This document shows positions 1 through 6,991 of a stretch of 7,303 bases of DNA, piece after piece; the stretch's first letter is position 1; each line of letters opens with the position of its first letter. The notes below the pieces were generated by a model that worked only from the letters and a program-made list of their open reading frames with translations, ran no database searches and was not told the DNA's origin. A program made the position numbers and the translations under genes. Source of the stretch: Acidobacteriaceae bacterium (GTDB lineage: Bacteria; Acidobacteriota; Terriglobia; Terriglobales; Acidobacteriaceae). The stretch covers positions 1-7,303 of the forward strand of contig PLHN01000357.1 of NCBI GenBank assembly GCA_003139975.1, written 5' to 3'.

Positions 1-2613
1 GTTCAGGCCTTCGCTGCTGTGAAGGGTCGCTTGCACGGGGCAAACCAGTTCGCAGGGTGCGTTCTCGCACTGCATGCACGGCACCGGCTGGAAGAAGCCT
101 TTGGGATTTTCGCGCGGACCGTTGTAGTAGGCATCCACGCGAATCCAGTGCATGTGGCGGCCTTTCAGGGTCTGCTCCTGGCCCACGACCGCAATGTTAT
201 TTTCCGACTGGCAGGCGACGATGCAGTTGTTGCAACCGACGCACTTGTTCAGGTCAATCGACATGCCCCAGGCGTAAGTCTCCTTGTTATACGGGAACTC
301 CTCCGGCTTATATAGAGTGAGTTCCTTCGGCGGCTCGCCTTCCTTCGCGAAGCTCGGTTCCTTCTTGTATTCCTCGAGGCTGCGCTCTTGCACCAGCGGA
401 CGCTTGCCGCCATCGGGCGTTTCCATCGTCTGGTAGCCCTGCGTGCTGGCAAGGTTGTAAGTCTCGCCCGTCGGGGTCAGCTTCACGCCTGTCGCGAACC
501 ACGGATTCTGACTGGGCCGCATGGGATACACATCAAATCCCGCGCCAGTGCCTATGCGGCCGGCTTTCGCACGTCCGTAGCCGAGGAAGACAGTGACGGA
601 ATTGTCGGGATGACCCGCCTGAATCCAGATCGGACCTTTGACTTTTTTTCCGTTGAACTCAAGCTCGACGACATCTTTGAAATTGAGCTTCATGCGCTCG
701 GCCATCGCGGGGCCGATCATGACTGGGTTGTCCCACGTTAGCTTGGTCAGCGGCTTCGGAAGTTCCTGCAACCAGCCGTTGTTCGCGAAGCGGCCGTCGT
801 AGATGGAGGGATCGCGGCGGAAGTTGAGTTCGATGGCGTCGGCACCTTTCGGTTGTGCGTCTGGGAATGTCAAGGATTTGACGGCCGCGCTTTTCGGCGC
901 GAACATCGTCCCGGCAACCCATCCGTCGTGAAGAGACTTGCGCCAAAAGGCGTCAAAGTCAGCGCCTGCGTGCTGCTTTTGCCAGTATTGCTGCACCAGA
1001 TCATGTCCAGTCACTCCCGATTGGCCCGCAAGGATCGTAATAATTTCGTGCGCGGTCTTGCCGTTGTAGAGCGGCTCAATTAGCGGCTGAATAATCGACG
1101 CCGTGCCGTCGTAAGCGCGGGCATCGCTCCACGATTCAAGATAGTGCGCTTCTGGAACGTGCCACTGACAGAGCTCGGCGGTCTCGTTGCGGTGTGATCC
1201 GAGATAGACCTTCAAATTGACCGCATTCGATTTCAGCGCCGAAGCGAATTCCAACTCAGCGGGGGCATCGTAGGCAGGATTTCCGCCGAGGATCAGCAAT
1301 AGGTCGACCTTGCCCGCGCGAATGTCTTCGGTTAGCGCATGCAAGGACGCGCTGCGAGTCACCGGGTTAGCATCCGCCGGCTCGCTATAGAAGACCGTTT
1401 TGCCGACGTTGCCAAGCTTCCCGTTTATTGCGTGGGCAAGCGCATGGACCACTGGAGGTTGATGATCGCCAGCGATGACGACACTCGACCCGCCGTGCGT
1501 TCTAAGGTCTATAGCCGCACGCGTAGAGAACCGCGCAGGCCATGTCGCTCCCGGCCCTCCTTCTCCCGCCGTCATTCCGCCGACGCCAAGCCGCGCTGCC
1601 AGATCTCGCGCGAGTGCCCCGATCGCAGCGGTCGTCATCGGCAGTCTGTGGTCCGCCTTCATCCCCGTCGAACTCGGCGTGCTCTCGACGACGTACAGCC
1701 GGTTCATATTGCCGTCAGGATTGCGACGGGCGGCGAAGTCGCGGATGTAGCGCGTCGATCCCGGGAACCCGGCGTACAAGAAGTCGGCATCGAGCGAAAC
1801 GATCACATCGGCCTTCGACAAGTCGTAGCGAGTCTCGACCACCTCGCCGAAGGCCATCTTTGCGCCTTCGTAGACGTTGTCGCGGTTGATCGGCTCCCAC
1901 ACATGCCACTTCGCCTGCGGATGCGCCGCGAGATAGTCCTTAATTTGCGCCGCCAACGTGGGCGAAGAAACTCCCTGCGTCAGGATGCGCACGCCCGAGC
2001 CCGCCATGCTTTGCTGCACGTTCATCGGGCCTTTCACGGCGTCCATGAACGCGCTCCACGAGCGCACATCGCCCAGGTAAGTGACGTTCTGGGCGCGGTC
2101 GGGATCGTATAAGTCGAGAATCGAAGCCTGCGCGTAAATATCGGTGCCGCCCAGGCTCGCCGGATGCTCCGGATTGCCCTCAATCTTGGTCGGGCGGAAC
2201 ATGTGGCTCTCGACCAGCACGGGCGAGGCATAGCCGCCGAGCGTGAACGCGGTGGCGTAATACTTGGGCTTACCGGGAATCACGTTCTCCGGCTGCTTGA
2301 CGTAGGGCACGATCTCGGTGAGCGGCATGCGCGTGCAGCCGGTGAGACCGGCGAGCGCGAGCGACGCGCCCATGGTTTGCAGAAAGCCGCGGCGCGAGAA
2401 CGAATCCAGCCACTCGGATGCGCCCGTGGGAAATTCGCGGTGCAGCATTTCCTGAAACTCTTCGCTGCCAGCCAGTTCTTCCAGGCTGCGCCAATATTCG
2501 GGGCCGGTCGTCTGCTCGATCTGCGCTTTCACCGTCGCCAAGTCGAGGTGCTTGCGCTTGCTGGGACAAACATCCGCGCCGGCTGACTTCAATTTGTGAT
2601 CGTCCATGCTCAT
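1..2613 (-). CDS. actB: Alternative complex III subunit ActB, molybdopterin-oxidoreductase-like Fe-S protein (C-terminus cut by window edge)
   Basis: Iron-sulfur subunit of alternative complex III, a membrane quinol oxidoreductase that passes electrons to cytochrome c or HiPIP on the outer face of the inner membrane. My translation from 2613 gives 871 uninterrupted codons to the left edge; the family is usually about 1000 residues, so the end is missing. The N-terminus has the extended Tat domain (GPEYWRSLEELAGSEEF near residues 38-54, then SRRGFLQTM at 73-81), followed by a lipobox-like LTGC with Cys93, suggesting lipidation. A large molybdopterin-oxidoreductase-like domain follows (SWSDARAYDG and similar family motifs); ActB is known to lack the Mo cofactor. 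The ferredoxin domain starts with CVGCNNCIVAC (Cys791, 794, 797, 801) and CMQCENAPCELVC (Cys846, 849, 854, 858); further cluster cysteines would lie off the edge. ATG 2613 and ATG 2607 are in frame; the latter has GAAG six bases upstream, and both are weak. It sits 73 bp after actA and is probably co-transcribed. Confidence 0.93.
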   Translation of the reverse strand, partial: MSMDDHKLKSAGADVCPSKRKHLDLATVKAQIEQTTGPEYWRSLEELAGSEEFQEMLHREFPTGASEWLDSFSRRGFLQTMGASLALAGLTGCTRMPLTEIVPYVKQPENVIPGKPKYYATAFTLGGYASPVLVESHMFRPTKIEGNPEHPASLGGTDIYAQASILDLYDPDRAQNVTYLGDVRSWSAFMDAVKGPMNVQQSMAGSGVRILTQGVSSPTLAAQIKDYLAAHPQAKWHVWEPINRDNVYEGAKMAFGEVVETRYDLSKADVIVSLDADFLYAGFPGSTRYIRDFAARRNPDGNMNRLYVVESTPSSTGMKADHRLPMTTAAIGALARDLAARLGVGGMTAGEGGPGATWPARFSTRAAIDLRTHGGSSVVIAGDHQPPVVHALAHAINGKLGNVGKTVFYSEPADANPVTRSASLHALTEDIRAGKVDLLLILGGNPAYDAPAELEFASALKSNAVNLKVYLGSHRNETAELCQWHVPEAHYLESWSDARAYDGTASIIQPLIEPLYNGKTAHEIITILAGQSGVTGHDLVQQYWQKQHAGADFDAFWRKSLHDGWVAGTMFAPKSAAVKSLTFPDAQPKGADAIELNFRRDPSIYDGRFANNGWLQELPKPLTKLTWDNPVMIGPAMAERMKLNFKDVVELEFNGKKVKGPIWIQAGHPDNSVTVFLGYGRAKAGRIGTGAGFDVYPMRPSQNPWFATGVKLTPTGETYNLASTQGYQTMETPDGGKRPLVQERSLEEYKKEPSFAKEGEPPKELTLYKPEEFPYNKETYAWGMSIDLNKCVGCNNCIVACQSENNIAVVGQEQTLKGRHMHWIRVDAYYNGPRENPKGFFQPVPCMQCENAPCELVCPVQATLHSSEGLN

Positions 2614-2686
2614 CTTCAATTTCAAATTCCGGATATCAATCCAATTGCTGAGTTTTGCGATCGTTTCCCACGTTCCCCGCCAGCCG

Positions 2687-3394
2687 CTAGCGATGGCAGG
2701 TATTGCAACTCGTAATGTCTTCTACCGAGCGAACTTTATACGCGTCCTTGAGCGCCGCGCCGAGGGCGATCTGGTCGTTGTAACTCTTGCCACCGAAAGC
2801 TACGTCGTTCTTCCCCATCGGATCGTTGACCGGCGGCTGATAGCGCATATTGAACACCTGCTCGCGCGGCCGCAGATATTTTTCGGGCGCGCGGTGGCAA
2901 TCGAGGCAGAATTCCATCTGCAGCGACGCATACTGATACATCAGCGGCATCTTGTCCACCGGGCCGTGACAGGTGTTGCAGCCCACACCTTTATTCACGT
3001 GAATGCTGTGATTGAAGTAAACAAAGTTGGGCAACTGGTTGACGCGCGACCATTCGAGCGACCGCCCGGTACGGAAGCTTTCACGCACGGGTTCGAGATA
3101 GGCGGCATTGGTCCAGATCTGGGAGTGGCAGTTCATGCAGGTCTTGGTCGGAGGAATACCCGCAAAGCTCGACTGCTCGACCGAGGTGTGGCAATAGCGG
3201 CAATCGATGCCGAGCCCCGTCACATGATGCTGGTGGCTGAACGGCACCGGCTGCGGCTTGCGCACGCCCTCCCAGGTGATATAGGGCGAACGCTGGAGCT
3301 GCGCCAACACCCAGAACAGGGCGGCCACAACAAAGACCGCGCCAAACAGCGAGGCCCTGGCAATTGCATTGCTGCTGCGTGGAAAGATCTGCAT
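2687..3394 (-). CDS. actA: Alternative complex III subunit ActA, membrane-anchored pentaheme cytochrome c
   Basis: Multiheme c-type cytochrome subunit of alternative complex III, expected on the periplasmic side, taking electrons from the ActB Fe-S chain. The 235-residue product starts with a short basic stretch and one hydrophobic helix (about residues 14-33, no Cys lipobox), which acts as uncleaved anchor or signal. Five CxxCH haem sites are visible: CRYCH 65-69, CMNCH 86-90, CNTCH 139-143, CLDCH 163-167 and CNTCH 230-234. The last lies at the very C-terminus with one Arg after it. Extra histidines in FSHQHH (52-57) and FNHSIH (127-132) are candidate distal ligands. I chose ATG 3394 because family members begin with a (M)xQIFxRS-like segment right before the helix; the reading frame extends to a TTG at 3457 with no supporting ribosome site. 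The Shine-Dalgarno sequence at 3394 is also poor. It is the first gene of the operon, followed by actB. Confidence 0.93.
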   Translation of the reverse strand: MQIFPRSSNAIARASLFGAVFVVAALFWVLAQLQRSPYITWEGVRKPQPVPFSHQHHVTGLGIDCRYCHTSVEQSSFAGIPPTKTCMNCHSQIWTNAAYLEPVRESFRTGRSLEWSRVNQLPNFVYFNHSIHVNKGVGCNTCHGPVDKMPLMYQYASLQMEFCLDCHRAPEKYLRPREQVFNMRYQPPVNDPMGKNDVAFGGKSYNDQIALGAALKDAYKVRSVEDITSCNTCHR

Positions 3395-3460
3395 TGAATG
3401 ACGACTTAGTAGTCTCAGGAGCCGGTTTTCTGGGTTCCCGGTTAACCGCAGTTCCAAATT

Positions 3461-3482
3461 GCGTCACTTGTCGATGTGACGC
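3461..3482. repeat. Perfect 7-bp inverted repeat with 8-nt spacer in the actA leader
   Basis: The arms GCGTCAC (3461-3467) and GTGACGC (3476-3482) are perfectly complementary around an 8-nt spacer. The element lies 67 to 88 bases upstream of the chosen actA start and about 12-33 bases downstream of the transcription start inferred from the -10 candidate at 3501-3506. It could be an operator for a dimeric regulator or a small leader hairpin. There is no U-tract after it on the minus strand, so it does not look like a terminator. Function is inference. Confidence 0.5.
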
Positions 3483-3500
3483 ACAGCACTAAAACACGTG

Positions 3501-3528
3501 AGTATAACAGTTGACAAGCATTTGGGAA
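3501..3528 (-). promoter_or_regulatory. Candidate extended -10 sigma70-type promoter for actAB
   Basis: On the minus strand, TGTTATACT forms an extended -10 (TGn followed by TATACT at 3506-3501). A partial -35, TTCCCA (3528-3523), sits 16 bp upstream. It is located in the only long gene-free stretch upstream of actA, giving a leader of about 100 nt. The -35 match is four of six, so it rests mainly on the extended -10 and its position. Confidence 0.45.
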
Positions 3529-3620
3529 TAGTCTAGCGATAGGTTTTCTTTATTGCTGAAACAAGAAAGCTGAGTCGAGCCGAGAAGTCCGTTGAGTTTT
3601 TCAACACAAGAAGCCGTCTC

Positions 3621-5066
3621 TCAACGCAAATTCATGACCAGGAGTTTTGGTTCCGTCATTTCTTCGATGGCGTAGCGCAGACCCTCCCGTCCCAACCCGG
3701 AGTCTTTCACACCCCCGTAAGGCATGTGGTCAATTCGAAAAGTAGGCACATCGCCAGCGATCAGGCCGCCGATTTCGAGTTCTTCGTAGGCTTGGAAGAT
3801 GAGCTTGGCGTCGCGGGTAAACAATCCAGCCTGTAGCCCATAGGCGGAATTGTTCACCTCGCGTAAAGCGGAGGCAAAGTCGTTGTAGGGTTCGACCGTT
3901 ACCACCGGCGCAAAAACTTCCTGGCAGTTCACCTTCATATCGGACTTGGTACTGGTTAGCACAGTCGGTTCCAGCATGGACCCTTTGCGCTTTCCGCCGC
4001 ACAGCAAGCGAGCCCCGCCGCGTACAGCCTCCTGTACCCAGTCGTAAGCTCGGATCGCGTCGCTCTCCCGGATCATCGGGCCTACGTCGCACGACTCGTC
4101 GAGCGGATCTCCCAGCTTCAGTTTGCCGACTCCGGCCATGAACAACTCGACGAACTTTCCATACACGGAATGCTCCACCAGAATGCGCTGCACGGATATA
4201 CATGCCTGGCCTGCGTAGCCAAAACTTCCGGTGACGCAACGGTCAGCGGCGTAGGCAAGATCGGCGTCGCTGTGCACGATGACGCCGGAATTGCCGCCGA
4301 GTTCCAACAGAACTTTCTTCTTGCCCGAATTGCCCTTGATCGCCCAGCCCACCGCCGCGCTACCCGTGAAGCTGATCAATTTGATTCGATCGTCGGTGAC
4401 CAGCAGTCCGGAATCCTCGTTCGAAAGCAACACTACGTTGAAGCCGCCATCGGGCCATCCCGCCTGCTGAATCACTTCGGCCAGCAGCAGCGAACTGAGC
4501 GGCGTCTGCGGCGCGGGCTTTAGCACGATTGGGCAGCCTGCAGCAATCGCGGGCGCGACTTTGTGGGCCACCAGGTTTAGTGGAAAGTTAAAGGGCGTGA
4601 TGCCCGCGATCGGACCCAGCGGAAAACGCTTTACGATGCCCCAGCGCCCGGCGGTCGACTGCTGCCAGTCGAGCGGCAAGTATTCACCATAGCCGCGAAC
4701 CGTTTCTTCGGCGGCGATATTAAAGGTGAAGACGGCGCGGTCGACCTCCATGCGCGCGCTTTTGATGGGCTTGCCGGCTTCCTGCGCGAGTGTCCGCGCA
4801 AACTCCTCTTTGCGGCCGTGAATTCCGTCTGCGATCCGGCGTAGCACGCGCTGGCGTTCGAAGGCCGGCAGGCGGCGTGTCGTTCCGAAAGCCTTAACTG
4901 TTGCGGTAATGGCGGCCTCGGCATGTTCGCGGCGCCCCTGATAGACACGCGCAATCACTGCGCCGTCATAGGGAGCACGAATCTCGACGATGTCACCTTC
5001 TTCCAGCCACTTCCCATCGACGTAAAATCCGTGGGTCGCAACCGGAACCATCGTCATTTCGGCCAT
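3621..5066 (-). CDS. NAD(P)-dependent aldehyde dehydrogenase
   Basis: Cytosolic aldehyde dehydrogenase superfamily enzyme oxidising an aldehyde to its carboxylic acid with NAD+ or NADP+. The 481-residue length is typical. Visible landmarks: PFNFP with the oxyanion-hole Asn160, LKPAPQTPL with the cofactor-binding Lys183, FTGSAAVG at 233-240, LELGG with general base Glu255, GQACI with catalytic nucleophile Cys289, and EVFAPV with Glu383. The position that is a ribose-binding Glu in strict NAD enzymes (K-x-x-E) is Pro186 here, which would tolerate NADP+; this is inference. The ATG at 5066 is supported by a near-perfect ribosome site. The gene follows flavin amine-oxidase-like genes and an AhpD-like gene, so a role in oxidising an amine-derived aldehyde (as PuuC does after PuuB) is plausible. 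It could also be a lactaldehyde, phosphonoacetaldehyde or semialdehyde dehydrogenase; substrate is not assignable from sequence alone. Confidence 0.9.
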   Translation of the reverse strand: MAEMTMVPVATHGFYVDGKWLEEGDIVEIRAPYDGAVIARVYQGRREHAEAAITATVKAFGTTRRLPAFERQRVLRRIADGIHGRKEEFARTLAQEAGKPIKSARMEVDRAVFTFNIAAEETVRGYGEYLPLDWQQSTAGRWGIVKRFPLGPIAGITPFNFPLNLVAHKVAPAIAAGCPIVLKPAPQTPLSSLLLAEVIQQAGWPDGGFNVVLLSNEDSGLLVTDDRIKLISFTGSAAVGWAIKGNSGKKKVLLELGGNSGVIVHSDADLAYAADRCVTGSFGYAGQACISVQRILVEHSVYGKFVELFMAGVGKLKLGDPLDESCDVGPMIRESDAIRAYDWVQEAVRGGARLLCGGKRKGSMLEPTVLTSTKSDMKVNCQEVFAPVVTVEPYNDFASALREVNNSAYGLQAGLFTRDAKLIFQAYEELEIGGLIAGDVPTFRIDHMPYGGVKDSGLGREGLRYAIEEMTEPKLLVMNLR

Positions 5067-5069
5067 GCC

Positions 5070-5077
5070 TCACCTCC
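5070..5077 (-). promoter_or_regulatory. Strong Shine-Dalgarno sequence for the aldehyde dehydrogenase
   Basis: GGAGGTGA lies just upstream of ATG 5066 and matches the anti-Shine-Dalgarno core fully, with the GGAGG six bases from the start codon. It fixes this start and is the strongest ribosome site in the window. Confidence 0.8.
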
Positions 5078-5093
5078 CCAGATCAGTGCAGCA

Positions 5094-5099
5094 ATTATA
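5094..5099 (-). promoter_or_regulatory. Consensus -10 element (TATAAT) before the aldehyde dehydrogenase
   Basis: A perfect TATAAT on the minus strand lies in the 95-bp gap between ahpD and the aldehyde dehydrogenase start, 27 bp upstream of the ATG. It would give a leader of about 20 nt that still contains the Shine-Dalgarno. No good -35 hexamer is seen 16-18 bp upstream, so an internal promoter is possible but unproven. Confidence 0.35.
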
Positions 5100-5147
5100 A
5101 AACTTCGTGGGATGCGCCGTTGCCGGGCCGCGTGGCCTGCAAGATTT

Positions 5148-5552
5148 CTACTTTGTTTGCGGCTTGAAACGGTCGTCGATCTCCACCTGGTAACCCTTAA
5201 CCAACCGGTTCGTTTCGTTGGCCATGCCGACGACGGCCATTAGCTCTTTGAACTGCGCGTCGGTCATCCCCTGTTTGCGGGCAGAGGCGGTGTGTGACGC
5301 AATGCAGTATTCGCACCCGTTGCTCGCGGAAACGGCCACATAAATCATCTCTTTCGTGAGCGGATCGAGCGCCCCCGGCGCCATGATCTGCGTGATGCTC
5401 TCCCATGTACGCTTGAGCGTGGCGGGATCGTGCGCAATCGATTTCCAGAAGTTGTTGATCCAGTCCGTCTTGCGCGTTGCCATAATGTCGTCGTAGATGG
5501 CACGCACTTCAGGACTGGCGTCTTTGTATTCGATGAAGCCAAAGAGTGACAT
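5148..5552 (-). CDS. AhpD-like carboxymuconolactone decarboxylase family protein
   Basis: Small all-helical protein of the CMD/AhpD family (PF02627 type), whose AhpD members act as thiol-dependent peroxidases or reductants of AhpC. The 134-residue product contains GCEYCIASHTASARKQG, giving the CxxC pair Cys80/Cys83 and His87. Glu68 is 12 residues before the first Cys, matching the spacing of the Glu...CxxCxxxH proton relay known in mycobacterial AhpD (Glu118, Cys130, Cys133, His137). Tyr82 occupies the place of the extra His132 there. I chose ATG 5552 because GGAG (5562-5559) stands six bases upstream; the frame extends only four codons further to a TTG. It lies between a flavin oxidase and the aldehyde dehydrogenase, so removal of oxidase-derived peroxide is a reasonable inference. 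No ahpC is in the window, and other CMD-family roles remain possible. Confidence 0.88.
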   Translation of the reverse strand: MSLFGFIEYKDASPEVRAIYDDIMATRKTDWINNFWKSIAHDPATLKRTWESITQIMAPGALDPLTKEMIYVAVSASNGCEYCIASHTASARKQGMTDAQFKELMAVVGMANETNRLVKGYQVEIDDRFKPQTK

Positions 5553-5558
5553 GGGGTT

Positions 5559-5562
5559 CTCC
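5559..5562 (-). promoter_or_regulatory. Ribosome binding site deciding the ahpD-like start
   Basis: GGAG with a six-base spacer precedes ATG 5552, favouring it over the in-frame TTG at 5564. The foot of the large heptad hairpin (ending at 5573) is only about ten bases upstream, so the structure could affect access to this site. Confidence 0.6.
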
Positions 5563-5566
5563 AAAC

Positions 5567-5643
5567 AAGGTCTCAGGTGTCAGGTCGCAGGTCTCAGGAA
5601 AGCCGAAGGCAACGGCTAGCGCTTCCTGAAACCTGACACCTGA
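5567..5643. repeat. Intergenic hairpin element built from inverted 7-bp repeats
   Basis: On the plus strand four heptamers stand in tandem, CAGGTGT, CAGGTCG, CAGGTCT and CAGGAAA (5574-5601), preceded by a degenerate AAGGTCT (5567-5573). The other side carries three inverted heptamers, TTCCTGA, AACCTGA and CACCTGA (5623-5643). The outer arms pair perfectly over 13 bp (5573-5585 with 5631-5643), an inner stem pairs over 7 bp (5594-5600 with 5623-5629), and an apical stem AGCCG/CGGCT (5601-5605 with 5613-5617) closes a 7-nt loop. It fills the 94-bp gap between the flavin oxidase stop and the ahpD-like gene. Similar tandem CAGGTCT-type intergenic repeats are, from memory, common in Acidobacteriota genomes. 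It may also act as an RNA stem that shapes expression between the two genes. No U-tract follows. Confidence 0.8.
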
Positions 5644-5646
5644 TCT

Positions 5647-6963
5647 TTACGAAATCCAGTCGAGCACCTTATAGTACGCGCCCGCGAACGGCAGGAACCA
5701 CGGGTTGCCGTTATAGAGCCCTAGCGGCGCGCCCGGGAACTTGATCTCAGTGAATGGATTGTCGGTCTTTCCTTCTGCAATCCATTCGGCCATTTTCTGT
5801 CCCTGCCAGGTTGCCATGGCGACGCCATGGCCGGCGTATCCAACCGCGAAGTACATGCCGTCAATCTGGCCGGCATGCGGCATGATATCGAAACAGAAAT
5901 CGAGCGTTCCGCCCCACACGTATTCGACCTTTGCATCGCGCAGCTGCGGATAAACTTCAATCATGCCGCGGCGAAGAATTTCGGCGCTCTTGCGAATGGT
6001 TTGATCGGTCTCGGGAAAGAATGCCGCCCTCCCGCCGAACAGCATACGATTGTCGGGCGTCAGCCGATAGTAATAAAGATAGTTTTTCGAGTCGTAGATC
6101 TGGCGGTTGCGCGGGCTGAGTTCGCGCGCCAGGGTTTCCGGCAGGATTTCGGTTGTGATAATGAAGGACCCGATCGGGATGATCTTCTTCTGCAGTGCCG
6201 GCGTGGCCCCGCCTGTGTAGCCGCTGGTGCCGACGAAAACGTTGCGCGCCCAGAGGGTGCCGCGAGAAGTGGTCAGACGGAATCCGGGCTTGCCGTTGTT
6301 CACCGCGCGGGCAACGCTTTCGAGCTTTGTCCGCTCGGCGACGTGCGCCCCCGCCCGCATCGCCGCCGTTCCCAATCCGGCCACATAGCGCGCCGGGTTC
6401 ACGCCGACGCTGATTTCATCCACCATGCCGCCGTAATAAATGTCGGAACCAATTTCGCTGCGCAGGTCGCCGCGCGGCACCACCCGCAGCTGATGAGTGA
6501 ACTCGCGGGCGATTACTTCCACCTGCCGCGCATAATCGTCAAAGTGCGCCTGTTTGCATGCGACCTCCAGATGGCCGGTGCGCGCAAAGTCGCAGGCGAT
6601 GCTTTCTGCTTTTACGATGCGCTCCACCGCGTCAATGGTCTCGAGCGAAGCTGCATACATCCGCCGCGTCAGCTCGCGCCCATACATCGAGATTAATTTG
6701 TTGACGCCGAGCTTCATCCCGGTGAGCACCATTCCGCCATTGCGCGAGCTTGCGCCCCAGCCAATGGTTTGCGATTCCAGCACAACCACCCTCGCGCCAC
6801 GCTTGGCCAGAGCTAATGCGGCCGAGAGCCCTGTATATCCCGCGCCGATGACGGCAACATCGGCAGTCTCCGGTAGCGGTTGCGCGGGAGGCGTTGGCAT
6901 CTCCACGGTTGTGAGCCAGTAGTTGAGTTCATGGACTGCCACGGCGGGCCTTGATCTTCGCAC
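5647..6963 (-). CDS. FAD-dependent oxidoreductase, DAO family, gamma-glutamylputrescine oxidase-like
   Basis: Flavoenzyme of the D-amino-acid-oxidase/glycine oxidase family, oxidising a C-N bond of an amine or amino acid with release of an aldehyde or keto acid and, usually, H2O2. The 438-residue product has a short N-terminal segment with HELNYWL, then the FAD Rossmann motif GAGYTG (40-45), Glu63 at the end of beta-2 for the FAD ribose, and IGWGASSRNGG (67-77), a signature shared with PuuB-type and related oxidases. The C-terminal half has MLFGGRAAF (307-315), WGGTLDF (350-356) and YAGHGVAMATWQG (376-388), which belong to the FAD-binding C-terminal motif. No signal peptide is visible, so it is probably cytosolic. 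The start at 6963 is GTG; a second GTG at 6942 with AAGG upstream is about equally good. It follows the other oxidase by 28 bp, suggesting one operon. PuuB-like is a similarity judgement; the substrate is unknown. Confidence 0.88.
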   Translation of the reverse strand: MRRSRPAVAVHELNYWLTTVEMPTPPAQPLPETADVAVIGAGYTGLSAALALAKRGARVVVLESQTIGWGASSRNGGMVLTGMKLGVNKLISMYGRELTRRMYAASLETIDAVERIVKAESIACDFARTGHLEVACKQAHFDDYARQVEVIAREFTHQLRVVPRGDLRSEIGSDIYYGGMVDEISVGVNPARYVAGLGTAAMRAGAHVAERTKLESVARAVNNGKPGFRLTTSRGTLWARNVFVGTSGYTGGATPALQKKIIPIGSFIITTEILPETLARELSPRNRQIYDSKNYLYYYRLTPDNRMLFGGRAAFFPETDQTIRKSAEILRRGMIEVYPQLRDAKVEYVWGGTLDFCFDIMPHAGQIDGMYFAVGYAGHGVAMATWQGQKMAEWIAEGKTDNPFTEIKFPGAPLGLYNGNPWFLPFAGAYYKVLDWIS

Positions 6964-6991
6964 GACGATGCTCGTCCGTTAGAGTGCACTT

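Larger units (their letters stand above)
3395..3620. other. Intergenic region between the aldehyde dehydrogenase gene and actA
   Basis: This 226-bp gene-free stretch is AT-richer than its surroundings and separates the catabolic cluster from the ACIII operon. It holds the candidate promoter at 3501-3528 and the inverted repeat at 3461-3482. A small hairpin (GTTGA 3591-3595, TCAAC 3601-3605) lies 16 bases past the aldehyde dehydrogenase stop; it has no U-tract and is not a convincing terminator. I see no RNA gene or small coding frame in it. Confidence 0.6.

Noticed and set aside
1339..2112. Plus-strand open frame of 257 codons antisense to actB
   Set aside because: The translation is Arg/His-rich with no domain, while the minus strand encodes continuous ActB sequence.
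2606..3397. Plus-strand open frame of 263 codons antisense to actA
   Set aside because: It mirrors actA almost exactly, shows no recognisable motif, and the opposite strand encodes five CxxCH haem sites. It is a codon-bias shadow.
3511..3516. Perfect TTGACA on the plus strand as a -35 element
   Set aside because: No acceptable -10 lies 16-18 bp downstream and no plus-strand gene follows.
3591..3605. Hairpin GTTGA/TCAAC after the aldehyde dehydrogenase as a terminator
   Set aside because: The stem is only 5 bp, AT-rich, and no U-tract follows on the minus-strand transcript.
5126..5137. GGCC-GCGT-GGCC hairpin after the ahpD-like gene as a terminator
   Set aside because: The stem is only four base pairs and no U-tract follows directly; such motifs are expected by chance in GC-rich DNA.
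5574..5601. Tandem heptamers as a CRISPR or iteron array
   Set aside because: There are no spacers, the units are only 7 bp, and the array is folded into an inverted structure, with no cas or replication gene nearby.
5827..6696. Plus-strand open frame of 289 codons antisense to the flavin oxidase
   Set aside because: It lies wholly inside a well-supported flavoprotein gene, has no recognisable domain, and is composition-driven.
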